NCBI RefSeq assembly: GCF_024347515.1 | Contig: NZ_AP025492.1 | Location: 1-64,000 of the forward strand | Length of the DNA stretch: 64,000 nt | Reading direction: 5' to 3' | From: Vibrio gigantis | GTDB lineage: Bacteria; Pseudomonadota; Gammaproteobacteria; Enterobacterales; Vibrionaceae | In this document: piece after piece, positions 20,637-30,210 of the stretch | How positions within the stretch are numbered: position 1 is the stretch's first letter | Layout of the letters: every line of letters starts with the position of its first letter | The notes under the pieces: generated by a model | What the model saw: only the letters and a program-made list of their open reading frames with translations | Databases searched by the model: none | Told to the model about the DNA's origin: nothing | Position numbers and translations under genes: made by a program

Positions 20637-21278
20637 ATGAACAAATTTATATCGATAACATTGTTATTGGCACTGCCTTTTTCGGTTATGGCAGCAACAC
20701 CGAAACTCGATACGAACGAACTGCTTTACCAATACTGTGATACTGGCAGCTCCGAATTTGAGCAGTCGGTTACGGTTGGGCAAGGTACTAAGGTTATGTA
20801 CCATCAGGGGCCTTTCATGCAGGTATCGGCAACGGTTGATAATCAGGCTCTGGTTGAGTTAATTCAAGGCAAGCTTACTCAATCTGATCTCAGCAATAGC
20901 TGTACTCAGTTTCTGTTGAGCAGAGCCGTCATCGAAGATGAAAATCAACCCCGTGATCTGGTTGCCAGAGTGTTGTTTGACTTTGATAAGGATGAACTGA
21001 ATAAACAGTCGCGCTATTTGTTACTTAAGCTCGGAGCGAAGTTAGAGCAACAGGTGCCCGAATTGAGTGTTGTGGGTAACACCGACTCGAAAGGATCGGG
21101 GAAATACAATTTGAGCTTGGGTTTAAAGCGTTCAGAGTCAGTTGTTACGTATCTGCGTGAGCATGGGGTTCCTGTTGAACAAATTACGGTAACCTCGCAA
21201 GGTGAGAAAGCTCCGATTCAAAGTAATGACTTGGAGACTGGCCGTCATCTGAATCGTAGAGTCGATATTCAATCTTAA
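20637..21278 (+). CDS. OmpA-family peptidoglycan-associated protein (end of tad operon)
   Basis: This is a 213-residue exported protein. A signal peptide (MNKFISITLLLALPFSVMA) is followed by a region of about 90 residues with one Cys pair, and an OmpA C-terminal domain (about 110-213). The domain carries VLFDFDKDELNKQS, the NTDSKGSGKYNLSLGLKRSESV peptidoglycan-binding region and NRRVDI. The ATG at 20637 is preferred because it gives a clean signal peptide; an in-frame ATG lies at 20616. OmpA-like proteins commonly close Vibrio tad loci and may brace the secretin against the cell wall. It converges on the sensor kinase gene with a 25-bp gap and no obvious terminator. Confidence 0.87.
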   Translation: MNKFISITLLLALPFSVMAATPKLDTNELLYQYCDTGSSEFEQSVTVGQGTKVMYHQGPFMQVSATVDNQALVELIQGKLTQSDLSNSCTQFLLSRAVIEDENQPRDLVARVLFDFDKDELNKQSRYLLLKLGAKLEQQVPELSVVGNTDSKGSGKYNLSLGLKRSESVVTYLREHGVPVEQITVTSQGEKAPIQSNDLETGRHLNRRVDIQS

Positions 21279-21303
21279 CCTATCTTTAATTTATGGCTTA
21301 TAG

Positions 21304-22683
21304 CTAGGGCTGCGGAAGTAAAATCCTCAGCGAGACACCCATGGATGGGTCTTCTGGTGTCTCAAACCAAATTGCCCCTTTGTAGCTGTGAATTATCTCA
21401 TCACATAGTGCCAAGCCTAACCCTGTGCCTGGGTTTTGTTGGTCAGCTCTTACACCTCGTTGAAATAAGCTCTGGCTAGTATTACTGTCGATAGCTGGGC
21501 CATCATTACTGATCTCAACCATAATCTGATTATCAATATTAGTAACCTTGAACAAGATCGACTGATCAGCAAAACGGTAGGTGTTTTCTAATATGTTACC
21601 CATTATTTCCATTAGGTCATCTTTACTTAATGGCAGGGTTTGGTTATCTGGATAGTCAGAGACAAATTGGATCGACTTGTCAGTATAAATCTTGGTGAAC
21701 ATACCAACCAAGCTATCTAATACAGGCTTAAGTAGGGTGTCATTGGTGGTGATACCTTTCACTCCTAATGATGCTCGCTTTAGCTGACCTTGGATAAGGC
21801 TATCCATTTCGAGTAATTGTTGATTGATTTGATGGTTTTTAGTGGGTGATGAATCGTCTAGTAGTGCTTGGGATACAGCAACACGAGTCTTCAAGCTATG
21901 GGCGAGATCGTTCAGTGACCGTTTATAACGTTCCTGATTTTCCTTTTGCTGGAACAATAGCTCATTCAGTGCACTAGTCACATTGTGCAGGTCTTCTGGG
22001 TAGCTTTCTGCTAGCTGGTTCTGCTTACCCTGTTTTATTTCGTGCAGCTCTTTTTCTAAGCGAACAAAGGGGGCAAAGCTGATGCGATAGAAGAGTAAAA
22101 GCAGGGCACTGATTAATGTCAGGGCTACTATCAATACACCTATCGTGGTGTATTTTAGTTGCTTTATTGGTTCCATCTTATGTTCGACTCTTTGAGTAAG
22201 GATTACCTTTCCATCTTCTTGATCTTTAAACCCTTTCCAAAGCATTGTGTGGACGATAAACGCGGCCCCACTCGGTTTCTCTACTAGCCGAATTGTATCG
22301 ATTGGAAAATTGAGATCAGTACACAGGTTGTCTATTTGAGGACGTGAGATACCTAACTTTGCCAGCTGTTTGGTTCTTCGCTCAACGTCGATTGAAGTCC
22401 AAACTTGATGGCTGTTGTGGTCACATAAGATGACGCTGGTATTAGGTGACTCTTTGGCATAAAAGCTATTCCACTCAGTGAGTGGCGGGATCTCACCCGA
22501 GGAGAGGAGTTCGTTGACAATTGAAGGTAACTCTCGGAGCGTGTTTTTAGAATAGTCTTCAAACAGCTGGTGTTTTTGGGTGTTGTAATAGAACCAAGTG
22601 CTAGTCAGTACCATAGTAAAAAGAATGGAAGCAGCAGTGGCAAAGGTACGTCGTCTAAACTGGGTTTTATACAGTCTTTTCAT
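21304..22683 (-). CDS. PhoQ-like sensor histidine kinase
   Basis: This is an inner-membrane two-component sensor. The 459 residues include TM1 (about 13-33), a periplasmic sensor region of about 140 residues, TM2 (about 177-197) and a HAMP-like linker. The dimerisation domain has DLAHSLKT (phospho-acceptor His262), and the ATPase domain has N-box NILENTYRF and G-box GTGLGLALCDEI. The H-box form DLAHSLKT is typical of PhoQ relatives. The start follows the regulator's stop by one base. It lies directly beside the tad operon, so Flp pilus control is a reasonable inference, but the signal is unknown. Confidence 0.88.
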   Translation of the reverse strand: MKRLYKTQFRRRTFATAASILFTMVLTSTWFYYNTQKHQLFEDYSKNTLRELPSIVNELLSSGEIPPLTEWNSFYAKESPNTSVILCDHNSHQVWTSIDVERRTKQLAKLGISRPQIDNLCTDLNFPIDTIRLVEKPSGAAFIVHTMLWKGFKDQEDGKVILTQRVEHKMEPIKQLKYTTIGVLIVALTLISALLLLFYRISFAPFVRLEKELHEIKQGKQNQLAESYPEDLHNVTSALNELLFQQKENQERYKRSLNDLAHSLKTRVAVSQALLDDSSPTKNHQINQQLLEMDSLIQGQLKRASLGVKGITTNDTLLKPVLDSLVGMFTKIYTDKSIQFVSDYPDNQTLPLSKDDLMEIMGNILENTYRFADQSILFKVTNIDNQIMVEISNDGPAIDSNTSQSLFQRGVRADQQNPGTGLGLALCDEIIHSYKGAIWFETPEDPSMGVSLRILLPQP

Positions 22684-22684
22684 A

Positions 22685-23365
22685 TCATTTCGCTTCTATT
22701 TCGAATCGATAGCCTTGTCCTCGAACCGTGCTGATCAGTTTTTCTTCGGTATGTTGAGCAAGCTTTTTACGCAGCCGCGAAACGATCACTTCAATGTTAT
22801 TAAGCTGAATGCCTTCTCCTTGGTCGTATAGCGAGTCCAAGATTTGTTGCTTGGAGACGATCTTCAAACTATGACGAATTAGATACTCGAAGATTTGGTA
22901 TTCGAGTGCCGTGAGGTCGAGCAGCATTTCATTGTAGGTAATGCTTTTGGCTTGAGTATCAAGAGTCAGTGATTGCGCCTTGATTTGAGAGGCTGCAAAT
23001 CCTTGATTTCGACGTACAAGTGCTTCAAGTCTGGCGAGTAGTTCTTCAAATTGAAATGGCTTGGTTAGGTAATCGTCGGCGCCACAGTTGAGCCCTTCAA
23101 CTTTATCCTGCCAGTCACCGCGAGCGGTTAAAATCAGAATAGGAACTGTAATCTCTTTGCGGCGTATCTGCTTAATCAGCGTAAAGCCGTCGAAATCTGG
23201 CAGGCCAAGATCGATGATCATGACATCGGTATTGGGTTGTTTTTGAATGGTTTGTAGACAGGCTGATGCAGTTTTCTCTGCGTAAATGGTATGGCCAAGA
23301 TCACCAAGTTGAGACGAGAGGTGATGATTTAATATCTCATTATCTTCAACCAAAACAACCAGCAT
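22685..23365 (-). CDS. OmpR/PhoP-family response regulator
   Basis: The 226-residue DNA-binding response regulator has a receiver domain (1-~118), with the acidic pocket (VEDN), phospho-acceptor Asp52 in MIIDLGLPD, Thr80 and Lys102 (LTKPF). An OmpR-type winged helix (~125-226) follows, with TALEYQIFEYL and VIVSRLRKKL...TVRGQGYRF. All active-site residues are present. It is the first gene of the pair with the downstream kinase (1-bp gap). PhoP is the closest named relative by eye. Adjacency to the tad operon suggests, without proof, that it controls Flp pili. Confidence 0.9.
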   Translation of the reverse strand: MLVVLVEDNEILNHHLSSQLGDLGHTIYAEKTASACLQTIQKQPNTDVMIIDLGLPDFDGFTLIKQIRRKEITVPILILTARGDWQDKVEGLNCGADDYLTKPFQFEELLARLEALVRRNQGFAASQIKAQSLTLDTQAKSITYNEMLLDLTALEYQIFEYLIRHSLKIVSKQQILDSLYDQGEGIQLNNIEVIVSRLRKKLAQHTEEKLISTVRGQGYRFEIEAK

Positions 23366-23422
23366 TCAATATCCCTATATACAATAAGATTCAACTACAT
23401 AGAGCTTACACTAGCTTAGGAT

Positions 23423-23450
23423 AAAAAAAAGGAGAAGCTTAAGCTTCTCC
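23423..23450 (-). terminator. Terminator of the amylase gene
   Basis: A perfect 20-bp palindrome at 23431-23450 (GGAGAAGCTT / AAGCTTCTCC) is followed on the minus strand by eight T residues (AAAAAAAA at 23423-23430). It lies 33 bp after the amylase stop. Confidence 0.88.
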
Positions 23451-23482
23451 TTGAGTTTCTGCTGTTTTATGTCACTCGGCGT

Positions 23483-25570
23483 TTACTTAGAACCGGTATA
23501 AACAACCAATACTTTGTCATCTTGGTATTGGCGTTCGAACGCATAGTAGCCCTTACTGTTGCGGATGATGTGCTTTCCTTGCGCGACAGCAGGGTGGCGT
23601 TGGCGGAATTGGCCAAGCGCTTGCCAATGTTCTAGCAACTCTGCACGTTCGCCGGTGATTTGATCCCATGGCATGTCTGAGCGAGTACCTTGCATTGGGT
23701 CCGATCCTGTTGGGCCAAAGTCACGGGCGATTTCATCTCCGTAATAGATCTGCACTGCGCCTGGAGCCAGCATTAATGCATTCGCTGCTTTGGTCTGTTT
23801 GGCAAAGTCACTGCCGTGCTGCGTCCAGAATAGCGAGGTGTCGTGAGACGATAGGTAACTCAGCACGTTGAACTCACTGTCAGTGTTGATCTTCTCTGCA
23901 TAACGGAGGTAATCGGCATCGAGATCAGACAGGCACTTCAGCGCCTTAGGGGCGATGTCGCTCTGGAATTCAAAATTGATGATCGAATCAAAGCCGTTAG
24001 CGAAGTAATCTGATTTCACGACGCTGTGTGCCCAGACTTCACCAGTCATCCAGAATGGTAAGTCATCCAAGGCCTTTTCTGGGTTGTTCTGCTTCCATTC
24101 TGCAAGCGCTTGATTGGTGCTCTCCTTCAATTCAGCCCAAGCGTCCAGTTCAACGTGCTTGGCGGTATCAACCCTAAAGCCATCAACGCCGTATTCACGC
24201 ACCCAATCAGATAACCAAGTGATTAGGTGGTCGCGAGGTGTTTTAAGCTCATCGGTCGCGCTGGTGGATTTGTTGCTATAGAAGTTCGGTAGCCCAGTGG
24301 TTTCTGTCGATTCTGTTTTGAAATCGGGCAGGTGCGCCAAAGACATGGTGAGGTTGTTGTAACCCGGAGAGTCATAAGCGCCGATATCGCTGCGCAGCCA
24401 TGCCTTGCCCCACCATTTTTCCCACGCTTCTTTATCGCTGTATGAGATGTAGTTATTGAAGTAGTGCCAGTTCTGACCTTTAGCGGGTTGCCAGTCAGTC
24501 CAGTTCTCGCCAAGTGTTTTTGTTGCTTCTTCATCGGTGAGGTTGAGTTTACCAAAGTCGAACTCTTGCATATCAGCAAGTGTGGCGTAACCAGTGTGGT
24601 TCATTACCACGTCCCAGACGACACGAATACCTTTGCTGTGTGCGGTATCGATGAAGGTTTTCAGATCGTCTTCTGTGCCCATGTTGTCATCAAGCTTGGT
24701 CCAATCTTGGTGGTAGTAACCATGGTAGCCATAATGCTTGAAATCACCTCTGTCACCACCGCCAACCCAGCCGTGGATCTGTTCTAACGGAGACGTTATC
24801 CAGATAGCATTAGCACCGAGCGATTCTATGTAATCGAGCTTCTCGGTTAACCCGGCCAAGTCACCACCGTGAAAGGTGCCGATTTCTTCTTGTCCGTCTT
24901 GACTGCGACCGTAACTGTTGTCGTTGTTAGGGTTGCCGTTATGGAAGCGGTCGGTCATAACGAAGTAAACCGTGGCGTTATCCCAACTAAATTTAGCCTT
25001 GGTTTCGGGCCCAACTTTTTCTAGCAACAAGACACCTTGGCTGTTTTCTGCAGGCTGCATGGTAACGCTGCCATTAGTTACAGTCGCTTGTGTGCCTGAA
25101 AGGGCATCTCTAACCACGGTGCCATCATCAAAGGTTTGAGCAACGTCGATGGTAGTTGGCTCGTCACTAGGCACTGGACAGGCAAAGCTTTGTACCTGCT
25201 GTTGCTTCGGCTTTATCTGAACTGTGAGTTCATTAGTCTGTGGGTTGAGCGTGAATTGATAGGTGTTAGCGCGAAAGACTTTAATGGCGATCTCAGATTT
25301 CTCGGCACAGTCGTCTAGGCGAAGGGGTTTATTGAACTTGATGCGGTTTTCTTCAGCCAGCGCATAGTTGGTGCCACAGGTATTTTGAGTATCGCTGATA
25401 GAGAAGGTATAGCTACCTTTAGTGAGTTCCTGTTCTGCAATCACGGTGCCTTTACCGGATGATTCGAATACGACTGTGTCGTTATTAATCGTCAGTAATA
25501 GGTTGTTGTCACTGGTTTGGCTGCATGCGCTGAGTGCGAGCATTGAAAGCGCGAGTACTGTTTTTTTCAT
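23483..25570 (-). CDS. malS: MalS-like alpha-amylase, lipoprotein (GH13)
   Basis: This predicted exported alpha-1,4-glucan hydrolase degrades maltodextrins. From the ATG at 25570 it has 695 residues. A lipoprotein signal with lipobox LSAC comes first, then an N-terminal beta-rich domain (about 25-150) and the GH13 catalytic barrel from about 200. The barrel has VVMNHTGYATLADMQEF, nucleophile Asp468 (GFRVDTAKH), acid/base Glu511 (WMTGEVWAH) and Asp577 (LSSHDT). The sequence follows E. coli MalS along its length, including TVYFVMTDRFHNGNPNNDNSYGR in slightly varied form. E. coli MalS is a soluble periplasmic protein, so the lipobox is a difference. An in-frame start at 25612 would add 14 residues and mask the signal, and AAGGGA precedes the chosen ATG. 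Confidence 0.9.
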   Translation of the reverse strand: MKKTVLALSMLALSACSQTSDNNLLLTINNDTVVFESSGKGTVIAEQELTKGSYTFSISDTQNTCGTNYALAEENRIKFNKPLRLDDCAEKSEIAIKVFRANTYQFTLNPQTNELTVQIKPKQQQVQSFACPVPSDEPTTIDVAQTFDDGTVVRDALSGTQATVTNGSVTMQPAENSQGVLLLEKVGPETKAKFSWDNATVYFVMTDRFHNGNPNNDNSYGRSQDGQEEIGTFHGGDLAGLTEKLDYIESLGANAIWITSPLEQIHGWVGGGDRGDFKHYGYHGYYHQDWTKLDDNMGTEDDLKTFIDTAHSKGIRVVWDVVMNHTGYATLADMQEFDFGKLNLTDEEATKTLGENWTDWQPAKGQNWHYFNNYISYSDKEAWEKWWGKAWLRSDIGAYDSPGYNNLTMSLAHLPDFKTESTETTGLPNFYSNKSTSATDELKTPRDHLITWLSDWVREYGVDGFRVDTAKHVELDAWAELKESTNQALAEWKQNNPEKALDDLPFWMTGEVWAHSVVKSDYFANGFDSIINFEFQSDIAPKALKCLSDLDADYLRYAEKINTDSEFNVLSYLSSHDTSLFWTQHGSDFAKQTKAANALMLAPGAVQIYYGDEIARDFGPTGSDPMQGTRSDMPWDQITGERAELLEHWQALGQFRQRHPAVAQGKHIIRNSKGYYAFERQYQDDKVLVVYTGSK

Positions 25571-25682
25571 TGTTCCCTTCCCCTGAATAAACAGGTTATT
25601 TATAGCAAACAATGCCCTCTACAGTCTGAGTGCTGATTCATTCAGTTAATCAATAACACCTATACAAACAAATGCTTGGTTC

Positions 25683-25716
25683 ACAAAAACAAAAAGGGAA
25701 GCTTTCGCTTCCCTTT
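25683..25716 (-). terminator. Terminator of glyQS
   Basis: A 10-bp stem (AAAGGGAAGC at 25693-25702 with GCTTCCCTTT at 25707-25716) has a TTTC loop. On the minus strand it is followed by a T-rich run (from AAAAACAAAAA on the + strand). Confidence 0.85.
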
Positions 25717-25774
25717 GGGTATTTACCTAAATCGCCCAACCAAAATCGGAAGAGCAATTTTTCTGCAGTATTGC

Positions 25775-27841
25775 TTATTTCTGTAAAAGAGAAATATCAG
25801 CAATCTGTAGGAACAGGTTACGTAGGTTGTTCAGTAGCGTTAGACGGTTCTTCTTAAGCGCTTCGTCATCAGCCATTACCATTACGTTATCGAAGAATGC
25901 ATCAACGGGTTCACGTAGGTCAGCAAGTTTGCTTAGGGCTTCTTGGTAGTTGCCTGTCGCGAATGCTGGCTCTAGAGCTTCCGTCATTACTTCAACGTTT
26001 TCAGCCAGTGCTTTCTCTGCGTCTTCCTGAAGAAGCGTTAGGTCGATTTCAGCTGGTAGCTCGCCATCGAATTTCGCAAGGATATTACCTACACGCTTGT
26101 TCGCTGCTGCTAGTGCTTCTGCTGCTTCCAGTTCACGGAAGTGAGAAACCGCTTTAACACGTTGGTCAAAGTCAGCTGGCTTAGTTGGGCGACGTGCCAG
26201 TACCGCTTGGATGATATCAACACTGAAACCAGCATCTTGGTACCATGCACGGAAACGACCTAGCATGAAGTCGATAACGTCAGCTTCTACGTTTTCGTTG
26301 GTTAGCTTGTCGCCTAGTAGCTCTTTCGCTTTACCGATCAGATCGGTTAGGTCTAGGTTGTAGCCGTTTTCAACGATGATACGTAGTACACCTAGTGATG
26401 CACGACGTAGAGCGAATGGGTCAGAACCTTTTGGTGCTTGGCCAATACCGAAGATACCTACGATAGTGTCTAGCTTGTCTGCCATTGCAACTGCTGAAGA
26501 AATGCCAGTGCTTGGTAGGTCGTCACCTGCGAAACGAGGCATGTACTGCTCGTAAAGTGCTAGTGCAACTTGCTCGTCTTCACCATCGTGAGTCGCGTAG
26601 TGCATGCCCATTACACCTTGTGTATCCGTGAATTCGAATACCATTGATGTCATTAGGTCACACTTAGCCAGCAGGCCTGCGCGCTTAGACTTTTCAACGT
26701 CAGCATCGATTTGCTCAGCGATGTAGCCAGCAAGTTCTGTGATGCGGTCTGTTTTGTCTTTGATAGTACCAAGCTGCTTCTGGAAGATAGCTTGGTCTAG
26801 CTCAGGAAGACGGTCGATCAGCGGACGTTTACGGTCTGTGTTGAAGAAGAACTCAGCATCAGCAAGACGTGGACGTACAACTTTCTCGTTACCTTCGATA
26901 ACGTGACGAGGCTCTTTAGACTCGATGTTTGATACGAAGATAAAGTTAGGAAGTAGCTTCTTGTTTTCGTCGTAAACAGGGAAGTACTTTTGGTCACCCT
27001 TCATGGTGTAAACCAAAGCTTCAGAAGGTACTTTTAGGAACTCTTCTTCAAACTTCGCTGTAAGCACTACTGGCCATTCAACCAGAGACGTTACTTCTTC
27101 AACAAGGTCATCTTCTAGGTCAGCTTTACCGCCAACCGCTGCTGCCGCTTTTTGAGAGTCAGCAAGGATGATCGCTTTACGCGCTTCGTAATCTGCCATT
27201 ACTTTACCGCGCTCTTCTAGGATTGCAGGGTATTGGTCAGCAGAATCGATTGTGAACTCTTGTTCGCCCATGAAGCGGTGGCCACGGATAGTACGAGCAG
27301 ATGCTACGCCAAGGATTTCGCCTTCAACAAGCTCATCACCTAGTAGTACAGTCAGTGTTTTCACTGGACGGATAAATTGAATGTCTGAGTTACCCCAGCG
27401 CATTGCTTTAGGGATTGGTAGGCCTGCTAGTGCTTTCGCAGCGATGTCCATCACCAATTCTTGAACAGGTTTACCAGCCACTTCTTGTTTGAAAAGAAGC
27501 CACTCGCCTTTGTCTGTTTTTAGACGGTCAGCTTGTTCAACAGTAATGCCGTTACCACGAGCCCAACCTTGTGCTGCTTTAGTCGCGTTGCCTTCAGCAT
27601 CGAATGCAACAGAAACAGCAGGACCACGTTTTTCAACGACTTTATCTGCTTGGCCTTCAGCCAGTGCTGTTACTTTAAGTGCTAGACGACGAGGTGCTGC
27701 GTACCACTTGATGCCTTCGTGAGAAAGCTCAGCAGTTTTAAGGCCTGCTTCAAAGTTAGAAGCAAATGCTTCTGCTAGAGAACGAAGTGCTGTTGGTGGA
27801 AGCTCTTCCGTACCCAGTTCAATTAGAAAATTCTTCGCCAT
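25775..27841 (-). CDS. glyS: Glycyl-tRNA synthetase beta subunit
   Basis: GlyS is the large subunit of the alpha2beta2 glycyl-tRNA synthetase. It binds tRNA-Gly and supports catalysis by the alpha subunit. The 688 residues match the E. coli length (689) and begin [21 protein letters not shown], the standard start. The C-terminal region includes the HD-like and anticodon-binding segments ([33 protein letters not shown]) and ends in the DALR-type domain with FFDNVMVM. It is translated right after glyQ (2-bp gap), as in other Gammaproteobacteria. Confidence 0.97.
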   Translation of the reverse strand: MAKNFLIELGTEELPPTALRSLAEAFASNFEAGLKTAELSHEGIKWYAAPRRLALKVTALAEGQADKVVEKRGPAVSVAFDAEGNATKAAQGWARGNGITVEQADRLKTDKGEWLLFKQEVAGKPVQELVMDIAAKALAGLPIPKAMRWGNSDIQFIRPVKTLTVLLGDELVEGEILGVASARTIRGHRFMGEQEFTIDSADQYPAILEERGKVMADYEARKAIILADSQKAAAAVGGKADLEDDLVEEVTSLVEWPVVLTAKFEEEFLKVPSEALVYTMKGDQKYFPVYDENKKLLPNFIFVSNIESKEPRHVIEGNEKVVRPRLADAEFFFNTDRKRPLIDRLPELDQAIFQKQLGTIKDKTDRITELAGYIAEQIDADVEKSKRAGLLAKCDLMTSMVFEFTDTQGVMGMHYATHDGEDEQVALALYEQYMPRFAGDDLPSTGISSAVAMADKLDTIVGIFGIGQAPKGSDPFALRRASLGVLRIIVENGYNLDLTDLIGKAKELLGDKLTNENVEADVIDFMLGRFRAWYQDAGFSVDIIQAVLARRPTKPADFDQRVKAVSHFRELEAAEALAAANKRVGNILAKFDGELPAEIDLTLLQEDAEKALAENVEVMTEALEPAFATGNYQEALSKLADLREPVDAFFDNVMVMADDEALKKNRLTLLNNLRNLFLQIADISLLQK

Positions 27842-27843
27842 GA

Positions 27844-28758
27844 TTATTTGTCCTTCTTACACATTGGGAAGCCAAGCGCTTCACGTGACGCGTAGTACGC
27901 CTCAGCAACTGATTTAGTCAGGTTGCGGATACGAAGGATGTAACGTTGACGCTCTGTTACAGAGATAGCTTTGCGCGCATCAAGAATGTTGAATGCGTGA
28001 CCTGCTTTTAGAATGCGCTCGTAAGCTGGAAGCGGAAGTGGCTTCTCAAGCTCAAGTAGCTCTTTACACTCTTTCTCGCACTGGTCGAAGAAAGTGAATA
28101 GGAAATCTACGTCTGCGTGCTCGAAGTTGTACGTTGATTGCTCAACTTCGTTTTGGTGGAAGATGTCACCGTAAGTCACGTTAGAACCGTCTGGTGCTAC
28201 GTTCCATACTAGGTCGTAAACAGAATCTACTTCCTGGATGTACATTGCTAGACGCTCGATACCGTAAGTGATCTCGCCGGTTACTGGCTTACACTCAAGG
28301 CCGCCAACCTGTTGGAAGTAAGTAAACTGAGTTACTTCCATGCCGTTTAGCCATACTTCCCAACCAAGGCCCCATGCACCTAGTGTTGGGTTTTCCCAGT
28401 TATCTTCAACGAAGCGAATATCGTGAACAAGTGGGTCAACACCAAGAACCTCTAGTGAGCCTAGGTACAACTCTTGGATATTGTCTGGCGATGGTTTTAG
28501 CGCTACTTGGAATTGGTAGTAGTGCTGCAGACGGTTAGGGTTTTCACCGTAACGGCCATCAGTAGGACGACGTGAAGGTTGTACGTAAGCTGTAGACATT
28601 GGCTCTGGGCCAAGTGCTCGTAGACATGTCATTGGGTGAGAGGTGCCGGCACCTACTTCCATATCTAGAGGTTGAACAATGGTACAACCGTTTTGAGCCC
28701 AGTAATCCTGCAGCGCGAGGATCATTCCCTGGAAGGTTTTGATATCGTATTTTTGCAT
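27844..28758 (-). CDS. glyQ: Glycyl-tRNA synthetase alpha subunit
   Basis: GlyQ is the catalytic class II synthetase subunit that activates glycine and charges tRNA-Gly. The 304 residues run [25 protein letters not shown] and carry class II motifs, with [18 protein letters not shown] near the front, [27 protein letters not shown], and [13 protein letters not shown] towards the middle. Length matches E. coli GlyQ (303). It is the first gene of glyQS. The 218-bp gap to the upstream riboswitch is AT-rich and should hold its promoter. Confidence 0.97.
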   Translation of the reverse strand: MQKYDIKTFQGMILALQDYWAQNGCTIVQPLDMEVGAGTSHPMTCLRALGPEPMSTAYVQPSRRPTDGRYGENPNRLQHYYQFQVALKPSPDNIQELYLGSLEVLGVDPLVHDIRFVEDNWENPTLGAWGLGWEVWLNGMEVTQFTYFQQVGGLECKPVTGEITYGIERLAMYIQEVDSVYDLVWNVAPDGSNVTYGDIFHQNEVEQSTYNFEHADVDFLFTFFDQCEKECKELLELEKPLPLPAYERILKAGHAFNILDARKAISVTERQRYILRIRNLTKSVAEAYYASREALGFPMCKKDK

Positions 28759-28970
28759 AGTCAGGTTCGCGCGATTCTTTTAAATGAATGAGAAAATAAC
28801 CTCTGAGTATACCGAGATATTCGTAAAGCGAGTAGGGGTAATCTTGTTTAATTAGTGGTCTAAAATGTCGTTTAGTGGATTTTTTTGCCTTTAATGTTTG
28901 TTTTTCGGCACAAGTGGATATTTTGATAAGTTTGACACTTGTGTTTGAAAGCGTGGGTGATTAAAATCTC

Positions 28971-29177
28971 GCGGTCTTTGGGGAGTAGCTTACTTATTCA
29001 TATCCTATTGAATAAGTTCGTCCGTCAACATAATTGATGCAAAATCATCATGGCGTTCGAGGCAACCACCACCTTGGTGGCGCTTAGCAAGACCTTAGAC
29101 AAGCATCGTGAACCGGGATGGGGCGCGAGGTTTGTCTTTGGTTAAATATAATAATCTCCATCCCAAATGAGCATGTC
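28971..29177 (+). ncRNA. yybP-ykoY manganese riboswitch with expression platform
   Basis: The leader has the yybP-ykoY signature: TTTGGGGAGTAGC (28977-28989) in the 5' arm and TAGCAAGACC (29085-29094) in the 3' arm. P1 is formed by GGTCTT (28973-28978) and AAGACC (29089-29094). Hairpins lie between (28989-29017 and the GAGGCAACCACC-containing arm). These riboswitches sense Mn2+ and turn on Mn-export genes. Downstream, GGGATGG (29115-29121) can pair with CCATCCC (29158-29164), just ahead of the GTG start of the exporter. That is a plausible translational platform. Confidence 0.85.
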
Positions 29178-29732
29178 GTGAGCGTTTTAGCAATTTCAAT
29201 TACAACTGTCGCCTTAGCCGAGATCGGTGATAAGACCCAGTTGCTATCCCTTTTATTAGCCAGTCGATATCGAAAACCGATACCTATTATTGCGGCTATT
29301 TTCTTTGCCACTATTGCCAATCATGCCCTTGCTGCATGGCTCGGGGTCGTGGTTGCTGATTATCTTTCACCTGAAGTATTAAAGTGGGTGCTAGTGGTCA
29401 GTTTCATTGCTATGGCGGGCTGGATTCTGATTCCGGATAAGTTGGATGATGATGAGCAGATCTCAAACAGAGGGCCGTTTGTCGCCAGTTTTATCGCCTT
29501 CTTCATTGCCGAGATCGGTGATAAAACTCAGATTGCGACCTCCATTTTAGGGGCTCAATATTCGGATGCATTAACGTGGGTAATTCTCGGCACTACCATT
29601 GGTATGTTGCTGGCGAATGTGCCCGTGGTGATCATTGGTAAGTTGTCGGCAGATAAGATGCCTCTTGACCTGATTCGCAAGATCACGGCCTTGTTATTCG
29701 TGGGTTTGGCTATCGCAGCAGCGTTCTATTAA
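29178..29732 (+). CDS. mneA: UPF0016/TMEM165-family manganese exporter
   Basis: This is an inner-membrane cation exporter of the UPF0016 (GDT1) family. The Vibrio members, MneA, export Mn2+. From GTG at 29178 it has 184 residues and two internally repeated halves of three helices. Each half carries the signature EIGDKTQ: ALAEIGDKTQLLSLLLASRYR near residue 13 and AEIGDKTQIATSILGAQYSD near residue 115. The GTG at 29178 is preferred because the upstream ATG at 29118 lies in the riboswitch platform and would add a non-conserved tail; GAG precedes the GTG at about the right spacing. The Mn riboswitch ahead of it supports the substrate. Confidence 0.9.
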   Translation: MSVLAISITTVALAEIGDKTQLLSLLLASRYRKPIPIIAAIFFATIANHALAAWLGVVVADYLSPEVLKWVLVVSFIAMAGWILIPDKLDDDEQISNRGPFVASFIAFFIAEIGDKTQIATSILGAQYSDALTWVILGTTIGMLLANVPVVIIGKLSADKMPLDLIRKITALLFVGLAIAAAFY

Positions 29733-29878
29733 GCGGTATATTATACTCAACTAGTGGACTAATGTGTTGTAGGTCATACTCTTACAGTATTGTGGGGTTT
29801 ATCGAGCGAATGGACATATAACTGTCATACTTGTCATGATATTTTAATCTTGTGAGTTAAGAACACGAGGGCATGATT

Positions 29879-30127
29879 ATGTTGACGCGTTATATGGGTA
29901 TTACTCCACAAAGCCAAAGTTATCTTTTTACCTTTGGTCTTGCACTTACACTACTAGGCATGGTGTTAACGGACATGTGGCTGCCAATGGTCGCGGGTGC
30001 CATCATCATGACTGGGCTTGCAGTAGAGGCTTGGATTCGAGTTGCGCATATTATTCCGATGCGTAAAGATCTCCGAGAAATTCAGCATCAGCTTGAGCAT
30101 CTGCAAAACAAGTCTAGAAACGAATAA
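29879..30127 (+). CDS. Small inner-membrane protein of unknown function
   Basis: This is an 82-residue protein with two predicted hydrophobic helices (about 13-30 and 35-52). A charged amphipathic C-terminal tail (MRKDLREIQHQLEHLQNKSRNE) probably forms a cytoplasmic coiled coil. I do not recognise a family. The GAGG at 29867-29870 is 8 nt before the ATG at 29879. The ATG at 29873 would have spacing of only 2, so 29879 is chosen. The gene is monocistronic, with a strong terminator directly after. I recall similar small proteins in other Vibrio genomes, but I cannot verify it here. Confidence 0.7.
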   Translation: MLTRYMGITPQSQSYLFTFGLALTLLGMVLTDMWLPMVAGAIIMTGLAVEAWIRVAHIIPMRKDLREIQHQLEHLQNKSRNE

Positions 30128-30130
30128 ACA

Positions 30131-30188
30131 AAAAGCCGCTGGTACTCTGAGTTCTATTGAAGAACATAAGGTACCAGCGGCTTTTTTG
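30131..30188. terminator. Bidirectional terminator between the small membrane protein and tusA
   Basis: A long hairpin pairs AAAGCCGCTGGTAC (30131-30144) with GTACCAGCGGCTTT, with an internal GTTCTATTGAAGAAC minor stem. It is flanked by TTTTTT on the + side and, in reverse, by a T-rich flank on the - side. Confidence 0.88.
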
Positions 30189-30210
30189 ATACTTGATACT
30201 CGGTGGGGCG

